A DNA stretch of 64,000 nucleotides from Knufia peltigerae (taxonomy: Eukaryota > Ascomycota > Eurotiomycetes > Chaetothyriales > Trichomeriaceae). Made by a program: the position numbers and the translations under genes. Under the pieces are notes generated by a model. It made no database searches and was not told where the DNA came from. It was given only the letters and a program-made list of their open reading frames with translations. Shown in pieces: positions 42,448 to 52,117 of this stretch (position 1 is its first letter; each line of letters begins with the position of its first letter). The DNA lies in contig JAPDRN010000106.1 of assembly GCA_030247855.1 (NCBI GenBank), positions 60,615 through 124,614 on the forward strand, given 5' to 3'.

Positions 42448-45400
42448 TTATTCAGTCTCCTTCCCATTCACTACAGCCACCGTCGAAGTTTTGTCGTCAT
42501 CCCCTTCAAGGGGCGGCGCAACCTTGCCTTCTCCCTCTCCATCTCCTCCTCCTCCTCCGGCGAGATGATCGATATCTTTTTCAATTCTTTGCTTCCACGC
42601 CTTGAGCTCGACAATCTCGCCGTCTTTGGCCTTCAGCTCGGCCCGAAGTTTTTCGGCCACCTCTTCGTGCTCCTTGGACAAGTTTTCCAGGTCTTGGACT
42701 TTGGTCTCGAGTGTATCATCATTTTCGCCACCACTACCACCGCTTTCTTCTCCGGGCGGCTGCTGACTTGTAGCCGATTTCGCGGTCTCAACCTTGCTGC
42801 GGAGAGATTCCAATTCTGCCTCCTTGGCTTTCAACTGGGCCTCGGTGACATTGTTACTCTCGACAAGCGCTTCGACCTCGCGCACCTTCACTTCCAACTC
42901 CTCCTGTTGGGCCTTCTGAGCTTCGACACTCTTTTGCTGGACAGCTTCGAGTTCATTTTCAAGTTCATGTAGTCGACTCTGGGATGACTCGTGGGTGGTG
43001 TTGGATTCTTCAAGCTTGACTTCCAGTTCCTTAAGCAGTCCCTCCATATCTGATTTAGCGGCCAAAGAGGCACTTAATTCATCCTCCTTCGCAGTCAGAT
43101 CCTTGGACAACTGATCGACCACACTGAAATTTACATGTTTCGCTTCCTCGAGTTCAACCAGAGCTTCCGTCAACTTCTGTTCCACTTCTGTCAACTTGGC
43201 CTCAGATGTAGCTTTCTCATCGGCGGCAGCCTTCAGTTTTTCTTCCAGCTCAGCCTTGGCCTCTTCAGCCTCGCTCACGTTCTTGTCAGCTTCTGCCCGG
43301 ATACCTTCTGCGAGACGAAGTTTGCCTTCGAGATTGCCTTGCTCTTCTTCGGCAGTCTTGACCCGTTCTTGTAACTGCTCTAGAGCGTCTTCCGCTGTCT
43401 TTTGGGCCGTTTGAGCCACAGTGACTTCCTCTGCCAGATTAGCAGATCTCTTGGATTCTTCCTGTGCCTGTGCAAGGGCTTCTTCGGCGGCTTTTTGTGC
43501 CTCCAATGCTGCAGCGAGCTTTTGCTCCAATTCAGCGCTGGAGTCGGCCGCACTGGCTTGAGCTTGCTCCAGTGCTCCCTGTGCTGATGCGTGAGCCTGT
43601 TGAGCTGCTGAGAGCTTCTCTTCAATTTCTGCCCGAGAAGCCTCAGCCTCTATTTGAGATTGGTCCAACGTGGCTTGCAAGGATTCATGAGAGCCTTCCA
43701 GTGCAGTCAATTTCTCCTGAAGTTCACTCAATGCGGTAGTAGATTCTTCACCAGACTTTGCCAATGCTTCTTTGGCGAGATTTAATTCCTCCTCCAACTT
43801 CAGTTTAGCGGACTCGTGATCATCCCGTAGCTGTTGTATTTGGCCTTGAGTGCCAGCTTGCGCTGTCTCGGAACTCGTGAGCTTTTCAAGCAGCTCTTTA
43901 TTTGTAGCCTCCAAGGACTCGCTACGTGCTTGATGATCTTCTTGTTCACTGACAAGAATCTGTGCTGCTTCGAGTTTCTGATCAAGTTCCGCCTTGGCTG
44001 TCACAGCTGCTTCAATCTCTTGTTCCTTGTCTTGTAGAGCTGCTTGCAACTCTTCTAGTTTAGCAGTCAAAGTCGATTTCTCCTCTTCTAGGCCGGAAAT
44101 GCTCTCTTCAGAGACGGCTTTCGCTTGTTCGGCAGCTTCCAATGAAATCTGAAGATTGCTCTTCTCGGACTCAAGTGCTTCGATGCGAGTTGTGAAGTCA
44201 GTAGAGTTTTCTTTTAGAGAAGCAAACTCGGCCTCGACATTAGATTTGTCCGACTCCAAATCATTGATGCGCTGCGCATCGGCTTCTTTTGCAGCTAAGG
44301 CAGCATCATGCTCTTCTTTAGTCTTGTCTATTGACTCTTTGAGTTCCGTCAGCTCTTCAGTCAATTTTGCGTTGACATCTTGCAAAACCGCGATTTGCTC
44401 ATTCAGTGGCTCATTGGCACCTCGTAATGCTTCCAACTCCTCCACCACGCTGACTTTGTCTGCTTGAAGGGCATCAGTCTCAGCCTTTGCAGCATCGGCG
44501 GCTTCTTTGGCCAAGACAATCTCTTCCAGTATCTTAGCCTTCTCCGAGGCATGATTTTCTTCAGAGCTCAGCTTTTCCTCGGTTGCAGATGTAAGTTGTG
44601 ACTCGAATTGGGCATTGCTCTCTTCAAGGTCTTTCATTTTTGCCAAAGCAGTTTCCAACGCAGCTTGTGCATCGCGGTGAGATGTTGACAATTCTTCGAG
44701 GTCCTTTGTGAGTTGTTCATGTTGTTCTGTCGCGGCAGTCTGATTCGAAGTTTCAGCGGCGAGCTGCTCCTTCAACGACTCGATCTGGGTCATGAGTGCG
44801 CCGTGCTTCTCATCGGCATCAAGTGCGCGTGCTTCGGCTTCGTCATGCTTCGCTTGTAATTCAGCAACGATCGCCGCATGATCCTCAATGTTTTTGGAGA
44901 AACTGGCCGCTCGATCCTTCTCACTTTCAAGCTCGGCCTTAAGACCAGCATACCCTTCGGCATCACTTGATAGTTCAGCAATTTTTGCCTTAGCTTCAGC
45001 AAGAGCTATCTTGGTTTCTTCGTAGTCTTCAAGCTTCGCTGTAAGATCAGCAACCTTAATTTCCGTAATCTTTGCCTGAGAGTTTGCAAGCTCGTCTCTA
45101 CGTGCGTTGAACGACTCTAGATCAACCATGAGTTGAGCAACCTTCTCCTCGGACATTTCTAGCGCGGCCTTGGTTGCGGCGTATTCCCCGAGTTTTTCGG
45201 TCAACTCAGTGATGCGAACTTCGGATATCGACAATGCCTCTTTTGACTCTTCATAGCTGGCCAACTTGGTCGTAAGGTCTGTAATCTCTTGTCGAGCAGT
45301 AGATAATTCTTCTTCGGCGATCTTGCTGGTAGAAGAATCTGTGTCGTTTTTGGCCGAGGCAGCCTCTGATGCCTCTCGTAGAGTGGAAAGCTCTTGTGTC

Positions 45401-46335
45401 TGAGAATCAATTTGGCTTTGAAGCTGCTCTTGGGTTGTAACCAGTGATTGATTGGCTGATTCTAGTGCCTTGGAGGAGCTCTCTTGCAGGTCTGCGTATC
45501 GCTGGCTGTGCTCTTGTGAATTGACTTGAGCATCTTGCAGCTGTTCAGAGAGTGTGGCTATTTGAGTTTCCAGTTCGGCCTTGACAACAGCAGTCGCTTT
45601 TTGCGAGTCCTCGAGAGCCGTTTTGGATGCATCTTGTACGTCTTTCAGCGTCGCAGTCGTCTCGGCAATAACAATTTTGGCGGATTCAAGTTTCTTGTTG
45701 AGAGATGCGAACTCCCCTCGTAAGGTTGTCAATTGAATCTCATAGGTGGCCTTGATCTGCTCAGTCCCTGCGCGGGAGTCTTGAAGCTCTTGTGTCAGAA
45801 TGGCCACTCTTGACTTGTATTTGTGGTGGAGGTTGTCCAGAGCGCCTCGATTTTCCGCGTTCAGCTCCAGTCTGACCGCTTCTCGCTCTGCCTTTCGTGC
45901 ATCCCTGATCTGTTGGACCACGACCGCCACCATATTATCCTCGAGCGAAGCCTTTTGTTTCTTGAGAGACGCTTCTTTGTCTTTGTATTGTGCCTCTAAT
46001 TTCGATTGATTTTGTTCGTAGTAAGAAATTTCTTTCTCCTGAGTAACGACAATTTCTCTGGCCTCTTCCAAGTCTTGCCGACATTGTTGCAATTCTTTTC
46101 GGAGGTTATCAAGTTGATTTTGAGTGGAAGGGTCTGATTTCGGTAGTTCGGAGTGTCTCTTTCGTCGGAACATGGGATCGGGTTGTGCTGTAGGAGAATC
46201 GGGGTGGAAGAGATAGTTGTACGCTTTCCGTAGACTTGTGGATCTTTTTGGCAAGCCCGGAGGAGGACGTTGACCAGGTTTGGACTGTGATATTCGTCTC
46301 AAGCGCTTTTCAGAAGCCATTTTGGCGAACTGCAA
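42448..46335 (-). CDS. Large coiled-coil protein of unknown function
   Basis: A 1295-residue intronless gene; Met6 (46320, MASEKRLRRIS) is an equally good start. The first 70 residues are basic and Pro-rich, with KRSTSLRKAYNYLF. From about residue 70 to 1260 the sequence is an almost unbroken heptad-like run of Glu, Lys, Ala, Leu, Gln and Ser, for example KLRAELKAKDGEIVELKAW near the end. The tail has a Gly-rich stretch and an acidic end. It resembles golgin, Uso1-like or myosin-tail-like architectures, but composition drives such similarity and I would not name it. There is no motor, GRIP or membrane domain that I can see. A scaffold or tether role is inference. Confidence 0.82.
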   Translation of the reverse strand: MQFAKMASEKRLRRISQSKPGQRPPPGLPKRSTSLRKAYNYLFHPDSPTAQPDPMFRRKRHSELPKSDPSTQNQLDNLRKELQQCRQDLEEAREIVVTQEKEISYYEQNQSKLEAQYKDKEASLKKQKASLEDNMVAVVVQQIRDARKAEREAVRLELNAENRGALDNLHHKYKSRVAILTQELQDSRAGTEQIKATYEIQLTTLRGEFASLNKKLESAKIVIAETTATLKDVQDASKTALEDSQKATAVVKAELETQIATLSEQLQDAQVNSQEHSQRYADLQESSSKALESANQSLVTTQEQLQSQIDSQTQELSTLREASEAASAKNDTDSSTSKIAEEELSTARQEITDLTTKLASYEESKEALSISEVRITELTEKLGEYAATKAALEMSEEKVAQLMVDLESFNARRDELANSQAKITEIKVADLTAKLEDYEETKIALAEAKAKIAELSSDAEGYAGLKAELESEKDRAASFSKNIEDHAAIVAELQAKHDEAEARALDADEKHGALMTQIESLKEQLAAETSNQTAATEQHEQLTKDLEELSTSHRDAQAALETALAKMKDLEESNAQFESQLTSATEEKLSSEENHASEKAKILEEIVLAKEAADAAKAETDALQADKVSVVEELEALRGANEPLNEQIAVLQDVNAKLTEELTELKESIDKTKEEHDAALAAKEADAQRINDLESDKSNVEAEFASLKENSTDFTTRIEALESEKSNLQISLEAAEQAKAVSEESISGLEEEKSTLTAKLEELQAALQDKEQEIEAAVTAKAELDQKLEAAQILVSEQEDHQARSESLEATNKELLEKLTSSETAQAGTQGQIQQLRDDHESAKLKLEEELNLAKEALAKSGEESTTALSELQEKLTALEGSHESLQATLDQSQIEAEASRAEIEEKLSAAQQAHASAQGALEQAQASAADSSAELEQKLAAALEAQKAAEEALAQAQEESKRSANLAEEVTVAQTAQKTAEDALEQLQERVKTAEEEQGNLEGKLRLAEGIRAEADKNVSEAEEAKAELEEKLKAAADEKATSEAKLTEVEQKLTEALVELEEAKHVNFSVVDQLSKDLTAKEDELSASLAAKSDMEGLLKELEVKLEESNTTHESSQSRLHELENELEAVQQKSVEAQKAQQEELEVKVREVEALVESNNVTEAQLKAKEAELESLRSKVETAKSATSQQPPGEESGGSGGENDDTLETKVQDLENLSKEHEEVAEKLRAELKAKDGEIVELKAWKQRIEKDIDHLAGGGGGDGEGEGKVAPPLEGDDDKTSTVAVVNGKETE

Positions 46336-47399
46336 TTGTGAGATATCCTGTGGGTGATAAGCGAGGCCTAACTTCTAAGGGTAAATGTGGCGTGCAGCAG
46401 CACGGGTTTCAGGCGGACAAGGGGAAAATTGGTGAACAGGGTCAGTGATAAAAAATAGTAGCGAAGAACCAAAATATCGGTCAAGAGTTTAGTAAAGACT
46501 TGGATGGAGTAGCTAGGATGACAAGGGAAGAGATGAACAAGGAATACTCTGCCCTTTTTGAGAGCTTCATCTCATGACTCTGAGGTCGGCCACAAACAAA
46601 TGGCAACAAACCACCTCGGACAGGAACATTCTCATTGCAATCTTCCAGTCACACACGCACTGATGCATTGGGTAGCAAAAGAACAACAAATGAAGCCAAC
46701 GACGGTGGAGAATCGAGCGAGAGACACGTCGCGCAGTTTCAAGGGTTCGCTAAGCAATTCCTTACCGCCGCATGTCGCCGATAGGATGCTTCATATTAAA
46801 GACGCATGAAGAATGGTTGAAAGAGGTTGAGATGGTCTGAGTTGGGTTGACAGTTCATGCACGTCCCTGATGCTGCCGAGTCCAGGTCCATGTAAGAGCA
46901 GGGTCACAAGGGGGATGTTGATCGTTACACAGCAAAGACAGACAGACGTCTAACTCGTAAATGGGTTTATGGGGCGCAGCGGGATCTTCAGGTACGAGGG
47001 AGGATGTTCCCGAAGCCACCACAGCAAGCCTCGGGCACGGAATATCCGCACAGCGCAGAACCGAGTCATGAAATGTAGAAACCTTTTTATTCGCAACATC
47101 GTCGATCGGGCATCTATCTGGCGTTCTTCCACCTGACTGATTCGTCGCATCAATAGGCAGCAGACTCGGTGCGCAGACTCAACAGCAATGTTCGCAGATC
47201 CCGTGACAAAAGAGCACCTGAGATTCGTATGTGTCGCCATATAAACTTCACTACCCATCACACGATCCGACCTAGACATCTTGTCCCGGAGATGACTCGG
47301 ATGACATCATCCTGAGTCGCCATTTTCTCCATCTGATCGTCGCGCTTTGCCATCGCATCCGCCGCAAAGATGAAAGGTGCAGAGGGGAATTAGAAATAA
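46336..47399. promoter_or_regulatory. Divergent promoter region of coiled-coil and SelO genes
   Basis: This 1.06 kb separates two divergent genes and must carry both promoters. I see no strong palindrome, RNA gene or conserved coding frame. Confidence 0.5.
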
Positions 47400-49451
47400 A
47401 TGATGGAAGGATTGTTGAATATCATCATCAACCAAGAATCTTCGTCGCTTCTATATAACGCCTTTGCGGCCTGTTTATTTCTCATCGCTTTTCGCATGCT
47501 CTTCAAGCAGGTTTCTCGTTTCTATCGGCCGTCGACTTCCCCCGCTCGTGTCAGACTCGCGCAAATGTCTTCGCATATATCCAGTGGCCTCACCAAAGGG
47601 CCGAGGTCAGAGAAAGAGAATGATGCCACGTCTACTTTAGCAGACATTCCAAAGTCAAATACATTCACCTCCAAACTACCTCCCGATTCACAGTATCCCA
47701 CTCCTCTCGAGTCACATCAGGCGCCTCGACAAAAGCTGGGGCCTCGCATGGTCAGAGAAGCATTATATACATATGTCAGGCCGGAACCTACTGAGGATCC
47801 CGAGCTTCTTGCTGTCAGTCGAGCCGCCCTCCGTGACATTGGTCTTGCCGACAGTGAGGCCAACTCCGAAGAGCTCAAAGAGGTTGTTGCAGGCAACAAA
47901 TTCTACTGGGATGAAGAAAATGGGGGCATCTACCCTTGGGCACAATGCTATGGTGGCTTTCAATTTGGTCAATGGGCGGGCCAACTGGGTGATGGACGAG
48001 CAATCTCCTTGTTCGAGGCTACCAACCCAAAGACCAAGGTCCGCTATGAACTACAATTGAAAGGCGCGGGCAAGACGCCCTATTCGAGGTTTGCCGACGG
48101 CAAGGCTGTACTACGATCCAGCATCAGAGAATTTGTCGTTTCTGAGTATTTGAATGCCATCGGTATTCCGACAACACGAGCTCTTTCATTGACGTTATGC
48201 CCCAAGTCAACCGTCATACGAGAACAGCTTGAGCCGGGAGCGATCGTATGCCGCTTTGCCGAGTCATGGCTGCGTCTTGGTACTTTTGACCTAATGCGAT
48301 CGAGAGGTGATCGGAACCTTATTCGCAAAGTTGCTACCTATATCGCAGAAGATGTGTTTGGCGGATGGGAGTCACTTCCCGCTGTCCTGCCATCAGACAC
48401 AAAAGATGCTCATCTCGATCCTGCCAGAGGCGTGCCCAAGGACGAACTCCAGGGTAAAGAAGGTGCTGAAGAGAACCGCTTCACAAGGCTATACCGGGAA
48501 ATTGTCCGTCGAAATGCCAAAGTTGTTGGCATGTGGCAGGCCTACGGTTTCATGAATGGTGTTCTTAATACCGACAATACTTCGATATTTGGTCTCTCTA
48601 TGGACTATGGCCCGTTCGCATTCATGGACAATTTTGACCCGACATATACTCCCAACCATGATGACCACATGCTTCGATACAGCTATCGAGCCCAGCCGAC
48701 CATCATCTGGTGGAATCTTGTCCGTCTCGGTGAATCATTGGGCGAGTTGATCGGTTCTGGTGAACGTGTCGACGACGAAGTGTTTGTGGAAAAGGGTGTT
48801 GAGGAAGACTTTGCTCCTATTCTCATCAAGCGCGCCGAGACCATCATTGATCAGATTGCCGATGAATACAAGGCTGTGTTTTTGAGTGAGTATCGGCGCC
48901 TGATGACTCTGCGCCTTGGCCTGAAGACCCAGAAAGAAGGCGACTTTGAGAAACTCTTCTCCGAGCTCCTCGACACTTTGGAAGCCCTCGAGTTGGACTT
49001 TAACCACTTCTTCCGTCGCTTGTCTACGGTAAGGCTCGAAGACGTCAGTACCAAAGAGAATCGAGAACAAACGGCAGAACGGTTTTTCCACCATGAGGGA
49101 GTTACAGGGTTGAACGAGACCAATGAAAGTGGCCGCGAAAGGATTGGGAAGTGGCTTGACTCGTGGCGAGAACGAATCGTGGAGGATTGGGGCACCGAGT
49201 CATCTACCGACGAGGACCGAGAAAAGGCCATGAAAGCAGTCAACCCGAACTTTGTGCCACGAGGATGGTTACTCGACGACATTATTGATCGAGTGCAGAA
49301 TAAAAAGGAAAGAGATATCCTTCAAGGTGTGATGGAAATGTCATTGAATCCATTCCAAGATGAGTGGAACTGGAATGAGGAAATCGAAAAGAAGTATTGT
49401 GGTGATGTTCCACGATATCAGAGAGCCATTCAATGTAGTTGCTCCTCTTAG
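47400..49451 (+). CDS. FMP40: SelO/YdiU-family protein AMPylase (mitochondrial FMP40 type)
   Basis: A 683-residue intronless gene. The family core begins at about residue 120: YPWAQCYGGFQFGQWAGQLG with GDGRAI, the ATP-lysine region YELQLKGAGKTPYSRFADGK, SSIREFVVSEYLNAIGIPTT, then GVLNTDNTSIFGLSMDYGPF with the catalytic Asp residues, and NPFQDEW near the end. The last residues are CSCSS; animal SelO has selenocysteine at the antepenultimate position, and here it is Cys. These pseudokinase-fold enzymes transfer AMP to Ser, Thr or Tyr of mitochondrial proteins and take part in redox defence. The N-terminal 50 residues contain a hydrophobic stretch (LYNAFAACLFLIAFRMLF) and then basic residues. 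Met56 (MSSHISSG) could be an alternative start. Confidence 0.92.
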   Translation: MMEGLLNIIINQESSSLLYNAFAACLFLIAFRMLFKQVSRFYRPSTSPARVRLAQMSSHISSGLTKGPRSEKENDATSTLADIPKSNTFTSKLPPDSQYPTPLESHQAPRQKLGPRMVREALYTYVRPEPTEDPELLAVSRAALRDIGLADSEANSEELKEVVAGNKFYWDEENGGIYPWAQCYGGFQFGQWAGQLGDGRAISLFEATNPKTKVRYELQLKGAGKTPYSRFADGKAVLRSSIREFVVSEYLNAIGIPTTRALSLTLCPKSTVIREQLEPGAIVCRFAESWLRLGTFDLMRSRGDRNLIRKVATYIAEDVFGGWESLPAVLPSDTKDAHLDPARGVPKDELQGKEGAEENRFTRLYREIVRRNAKVVGMWQAYGFMNGVLNTDNTSIFGLSMDYGPFAFMDNFDPTYTPNHDDHMLRYSYRAQPTIIWWNLVRLGESLGELIGSGERVDDEVFVEKGVEEDFAPILIKRAETIIDQIADEYKAVFLSEYRRLMTLRLGLKTQKEGDFEKLFSELLDTLEALELDFNHFFRRLSTVRLEDVSTKENREQTAERFFHHEGVTGLNETNESGRERIGKWLDSWRERIVEDWGTESSTDEDREKAMKAVNPNFVPRGWLLDDIIDRVQNKKERDILQGVMEMSLNPFQDEWNWNEEIEKKYCGDVPRYQRAIQCSCSS

Positions 49452-50341
49452 ATTTATCACCTTGCATACCGGAATGACAAAACGGCGTTGATTAGTACCC
49501 AAGTCAAACAGAAGTCGCAATTGTCTTTCGTGTTTCCCAGGTATATACAGTTGGTACTAATACCATTCTCATGTACCTAGTCAGGTATATATGCTCGTAG
49601 GGTACCTGAGATAGTCGGTTACATATATCCGGTACCGTTTTACCCCGCAAATCGCAATATGTCTTGTTCACTCGAACAACCACCCTCCATGTTGGTGACA
49701 ACTCTTCATTCCAAAGTACCACACGACTTGAAGTTGCAGCAGCCAATGTCGCAGCATTGGGACGATACTTTTTATGATCAGAAACTTTCCATCACAGCCT
49801 TGTTGTAAACCCTGACTTGTCCTTTTTTCTGTGCAAAGTGTCGTCGGCCAAAAAATTGACCGTCGCACTCCGCTATCGGAATCCACGGTACGGAATACGG
49901 AGTACACCAACGGTTGAAAGAGGAAAACAAGGTAGACAGATTACCCAAGGCCTTCCCGTATGATTCGGTATATCTAATGCAACCCCCTCATGGTTCGGTT
50001 CATGTTGGAAATATCGGCACGAGGACTGGTTGAAACATAGACCTACCCAAGGTATATATCAGATGTAAATGCACTCAGCCTTCCCAATATAACCAACTAC
50101 CAACTTCGACATCGACTTTGAAGACTTGACATTTACAACCACAAACATCCAAACACATACTCGTACCCCGTATATCATTGATACATTTCTCGGTCAAAAA
50201 ATCACCCGCCTCAGGATATCTTTTTTCGATTTTGATATCTACAACTCTCAAACCTTTTGTTTTTCTTTAGCGAGGTACTCTGCTCCAGAGATACGTACAA
50301 TTCACATCTCTCACACATCCCAAAAAGGGAAAAATCAAGAA
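49452..50341. promoter_or_regulatory. Upstream region and leader of the tartrate-type dehydrogenase gene
   Basis: This 890-base spacer includes the 9-mer TACGGAGTA at 49896-49904 and TATA-like GTATATAT at about 50052-50059, followed by a pyrimidine-rich probable leader. The frame upstream of 50342 stays open to 50126, but its translation has no similarity to the enzyme, so I treat it as non-coding. Confidence 0.55.
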
Positions 50342-51439
50342 ATGTCACCACCATCGACACTCAAGATCGCCGTGATCCCTGGAGATGGGATAGGACAAGA
50401 AGTCATGCCTTGGGGGGTGAAGTGTCTGGAAGCGGCCGCCAAAGTATTCGACCTGTCCCTTCAATTCGAGACGTTCGACTTTGCTTCTTGCGACTACTAC
50501 CAAAAGCACGGCGACATGTTGCCGACGGACTGGAAGGCGACACTCTCCAAATTCGACGCCATCTACTTTGGTGCCGTGGGGATGCCTTCTCTGGTCCCGG
50601 ACCATGTGTCCCTCTGGGGTAGTTTGTTGAAATTCCGACGGGAGTTCGACCAGTACATCAATTTGAGACCCGCCAGGTTGATGCCGGGGGTCAAGTGTCC
50701 CCTGGCAGGTCGATCGCCCGGCGACATTGATTTTTGGATCGTGCGAGAAAACACCGAAGGGGAATACAGTTCCATCGGTGGGACCATGTTCGAAGGGACC
50801 GACCGCGAAACCGTCATACAAGACACCGTCATGACCCGTCGAGGTGTCGACCGGGTCGTCCGGTACGCGTTTGACCTGGCGAGACGTCGGCCCAAGAAAC
50901 ACCTGACCTCCGCCACCAAATCCAACGGCATCAGCATCACCATGCCTTATTGGGACTCACGGGTCGCCGAGATCTCCGCCAGAGAATACCCGGACGTCAA
51001 GCTGGACAAGTACCACATCGACATCTTGACGGCCCATTTCGTCCTACACCCGGACATGTTTGATGTCATCGTCGGTAGCAATTTGTTCGGCGACATCCTC
51101 TCCGACCTGGGCCCGGCGTGTACCGGTACCATAGGGATCGCACCTTCGGGGAACATCAACCCGACCGGAGAGTTTCCGAGCTTGTTCGAACCCGTCCACG
51201 GGAGTGCCCCCGACATCTTCGGCAAGGGCATAGCGAACCCGGTCGGCATGATCTGGGCCGGCCAGATGATGCTGGACCACTTCGGTTACAAACCGGCGGC
51301 GGACGCCATGCTCAAGGCGGTCGAGAACGTCTTGGCCAGATCAGAACAGGCCGTGGTCACGGCGGACGTGGGTGGGAAAGGAACGACGGACACCTTCGGC
51401 CAGGCCATCGAAAAGGAGATTTTGAATATGAAACAATAA
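50342..51439 (+). CDS. Tartrate/D-malate dehydrogenase-type beta-decarboxylating dehydrogenase
   Basis: A 365-residue intronless enzyme of the isocitrate/isopropylmalate dehydrogenase superfamily. The start at 50342 (MSPPSTLKIAVIPGDGIGQEV) is set by the conserved first strand. Substrate and metal motifs follow: LKFRREFDQYINLRPARL, WIVRENTEGEYSSIGG, the Lys of SATKSNGI, VGSNLFGDILSDLG with the metal Asp residues, and EPVHGSAPDIFGKGIANP for the coenzyme. The REFDQY/NLRPARL loop and the spacing fit the tartrate dehydrogenase/decarboxylase (TtuC, D-malate dehydrogenase) branch better than LeuB or IDH. It should oxidise a 2-hydroxy dicarboxylate with NAD and Mn or Mg. No mitochondrial targeting sequence is visible. 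Confidence 0.88.
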   Translation: MSPPSTLKIAVIPGDGIGQEVMPWGVKCLEAAAKVFDLSLQFETFDFASCDYYQKHGDMLPTDWKATLSKFDAIYFGAVGMPSLVPDHVSLWGSLLKFRREFDQYINLRPARLMPGVKCPLAGRSPGDIDFWIVRENTEGEYSSIGGTMFEGTDRETVIQDTVMTRRGVDRVVRYAFDLARRRPKKHLTSATKSNGISITMPYWDSRVAEISAREYPDVKLDKYHIDILTAHFVLHPDMFDVIVGSNLFGDILSDLGPACTGTIGIAPSGNINPTGEFPSLFEPVHGSAPDIFGKGIANPVGMIWAGQMMLDHFGYKPAADAMLKAVENVLARSEQAVVTADVGGKGTTDTFGQAIEKEILNMKQ

Positions 51440-52117
51440 AAACCAACAAGAACGAAATTCCAGGAAGGAAAACCCCACAAATATGGCGCATCAAACCACA
51501 ATTCCAGGCCCAAAAAAGGAAACCAATGTCACGTTCAAATTGTTAACAAATGACCGTAAGGGATAGGGGGTAGGGGCTACGATAGATATGTTCTTATACA
51601 CTCTATAATCAGATATGAAACATGCTCTCTTCTAAACGACTGTCTTCCCCTCGTCCCTCTCTATCTCGTCCGATTGACCTATTCAGAGGGGGAGAGAGAG
51701 AATTCTGTCTTCGCATTTCCCGTTGCAGGAGCAACAAGCCATGTTCAGTAGGAGGTATCTACCTAAAGGCACTTCAGCCTTCAAACTCTCGCCCATCGCA
51801 TTCCCAAGCCCAAGACCGTTAGACTGTTCAATCCTTGAGGAAAACCTCGCAGCAAAAGAAACCATTTATATCCTTTGTTTGTGACACGCGCACGAACCCT
51901 GCAAATGGTCACCAAATCCCTCGTCACGACCTTTCTCAGCCAAATCTCAGGTATGTTGCAGGGTACTGATTACCGATGTCAATCTTGTTCCGCTCACCCA
52001 CCGGGCCCGACCGCCGAGACCTTCTCAACGCTACAGTACTGACCGCCACGAGGGCATGTCGAAAATTATCATCATCTTCCCTTGGAAAGTCCATCTTCGA
52101 GAAAGTCCAACGCAAAG
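51440..52117. other. Convergent intergenic region
   Basis: This 678-base 3'-3' spacer is between the dehydrogenase and the HDA1-complex gene. A GAGAGAGA run is at about 51690-51701. No gene, RNA or strong repeat is recognised. Confidence 0.5.

Noticed and set aside
50126..50341. N-terminal extension of the tartrate-type dehydrogenase
   Set aside because: The frame is open, but the family starts at the conserved IAVIPGDGIG strand just after the Met at 50342. The upstream translation is Phe/Thr/Ile-rich, like a pyrimidine-rich leader.
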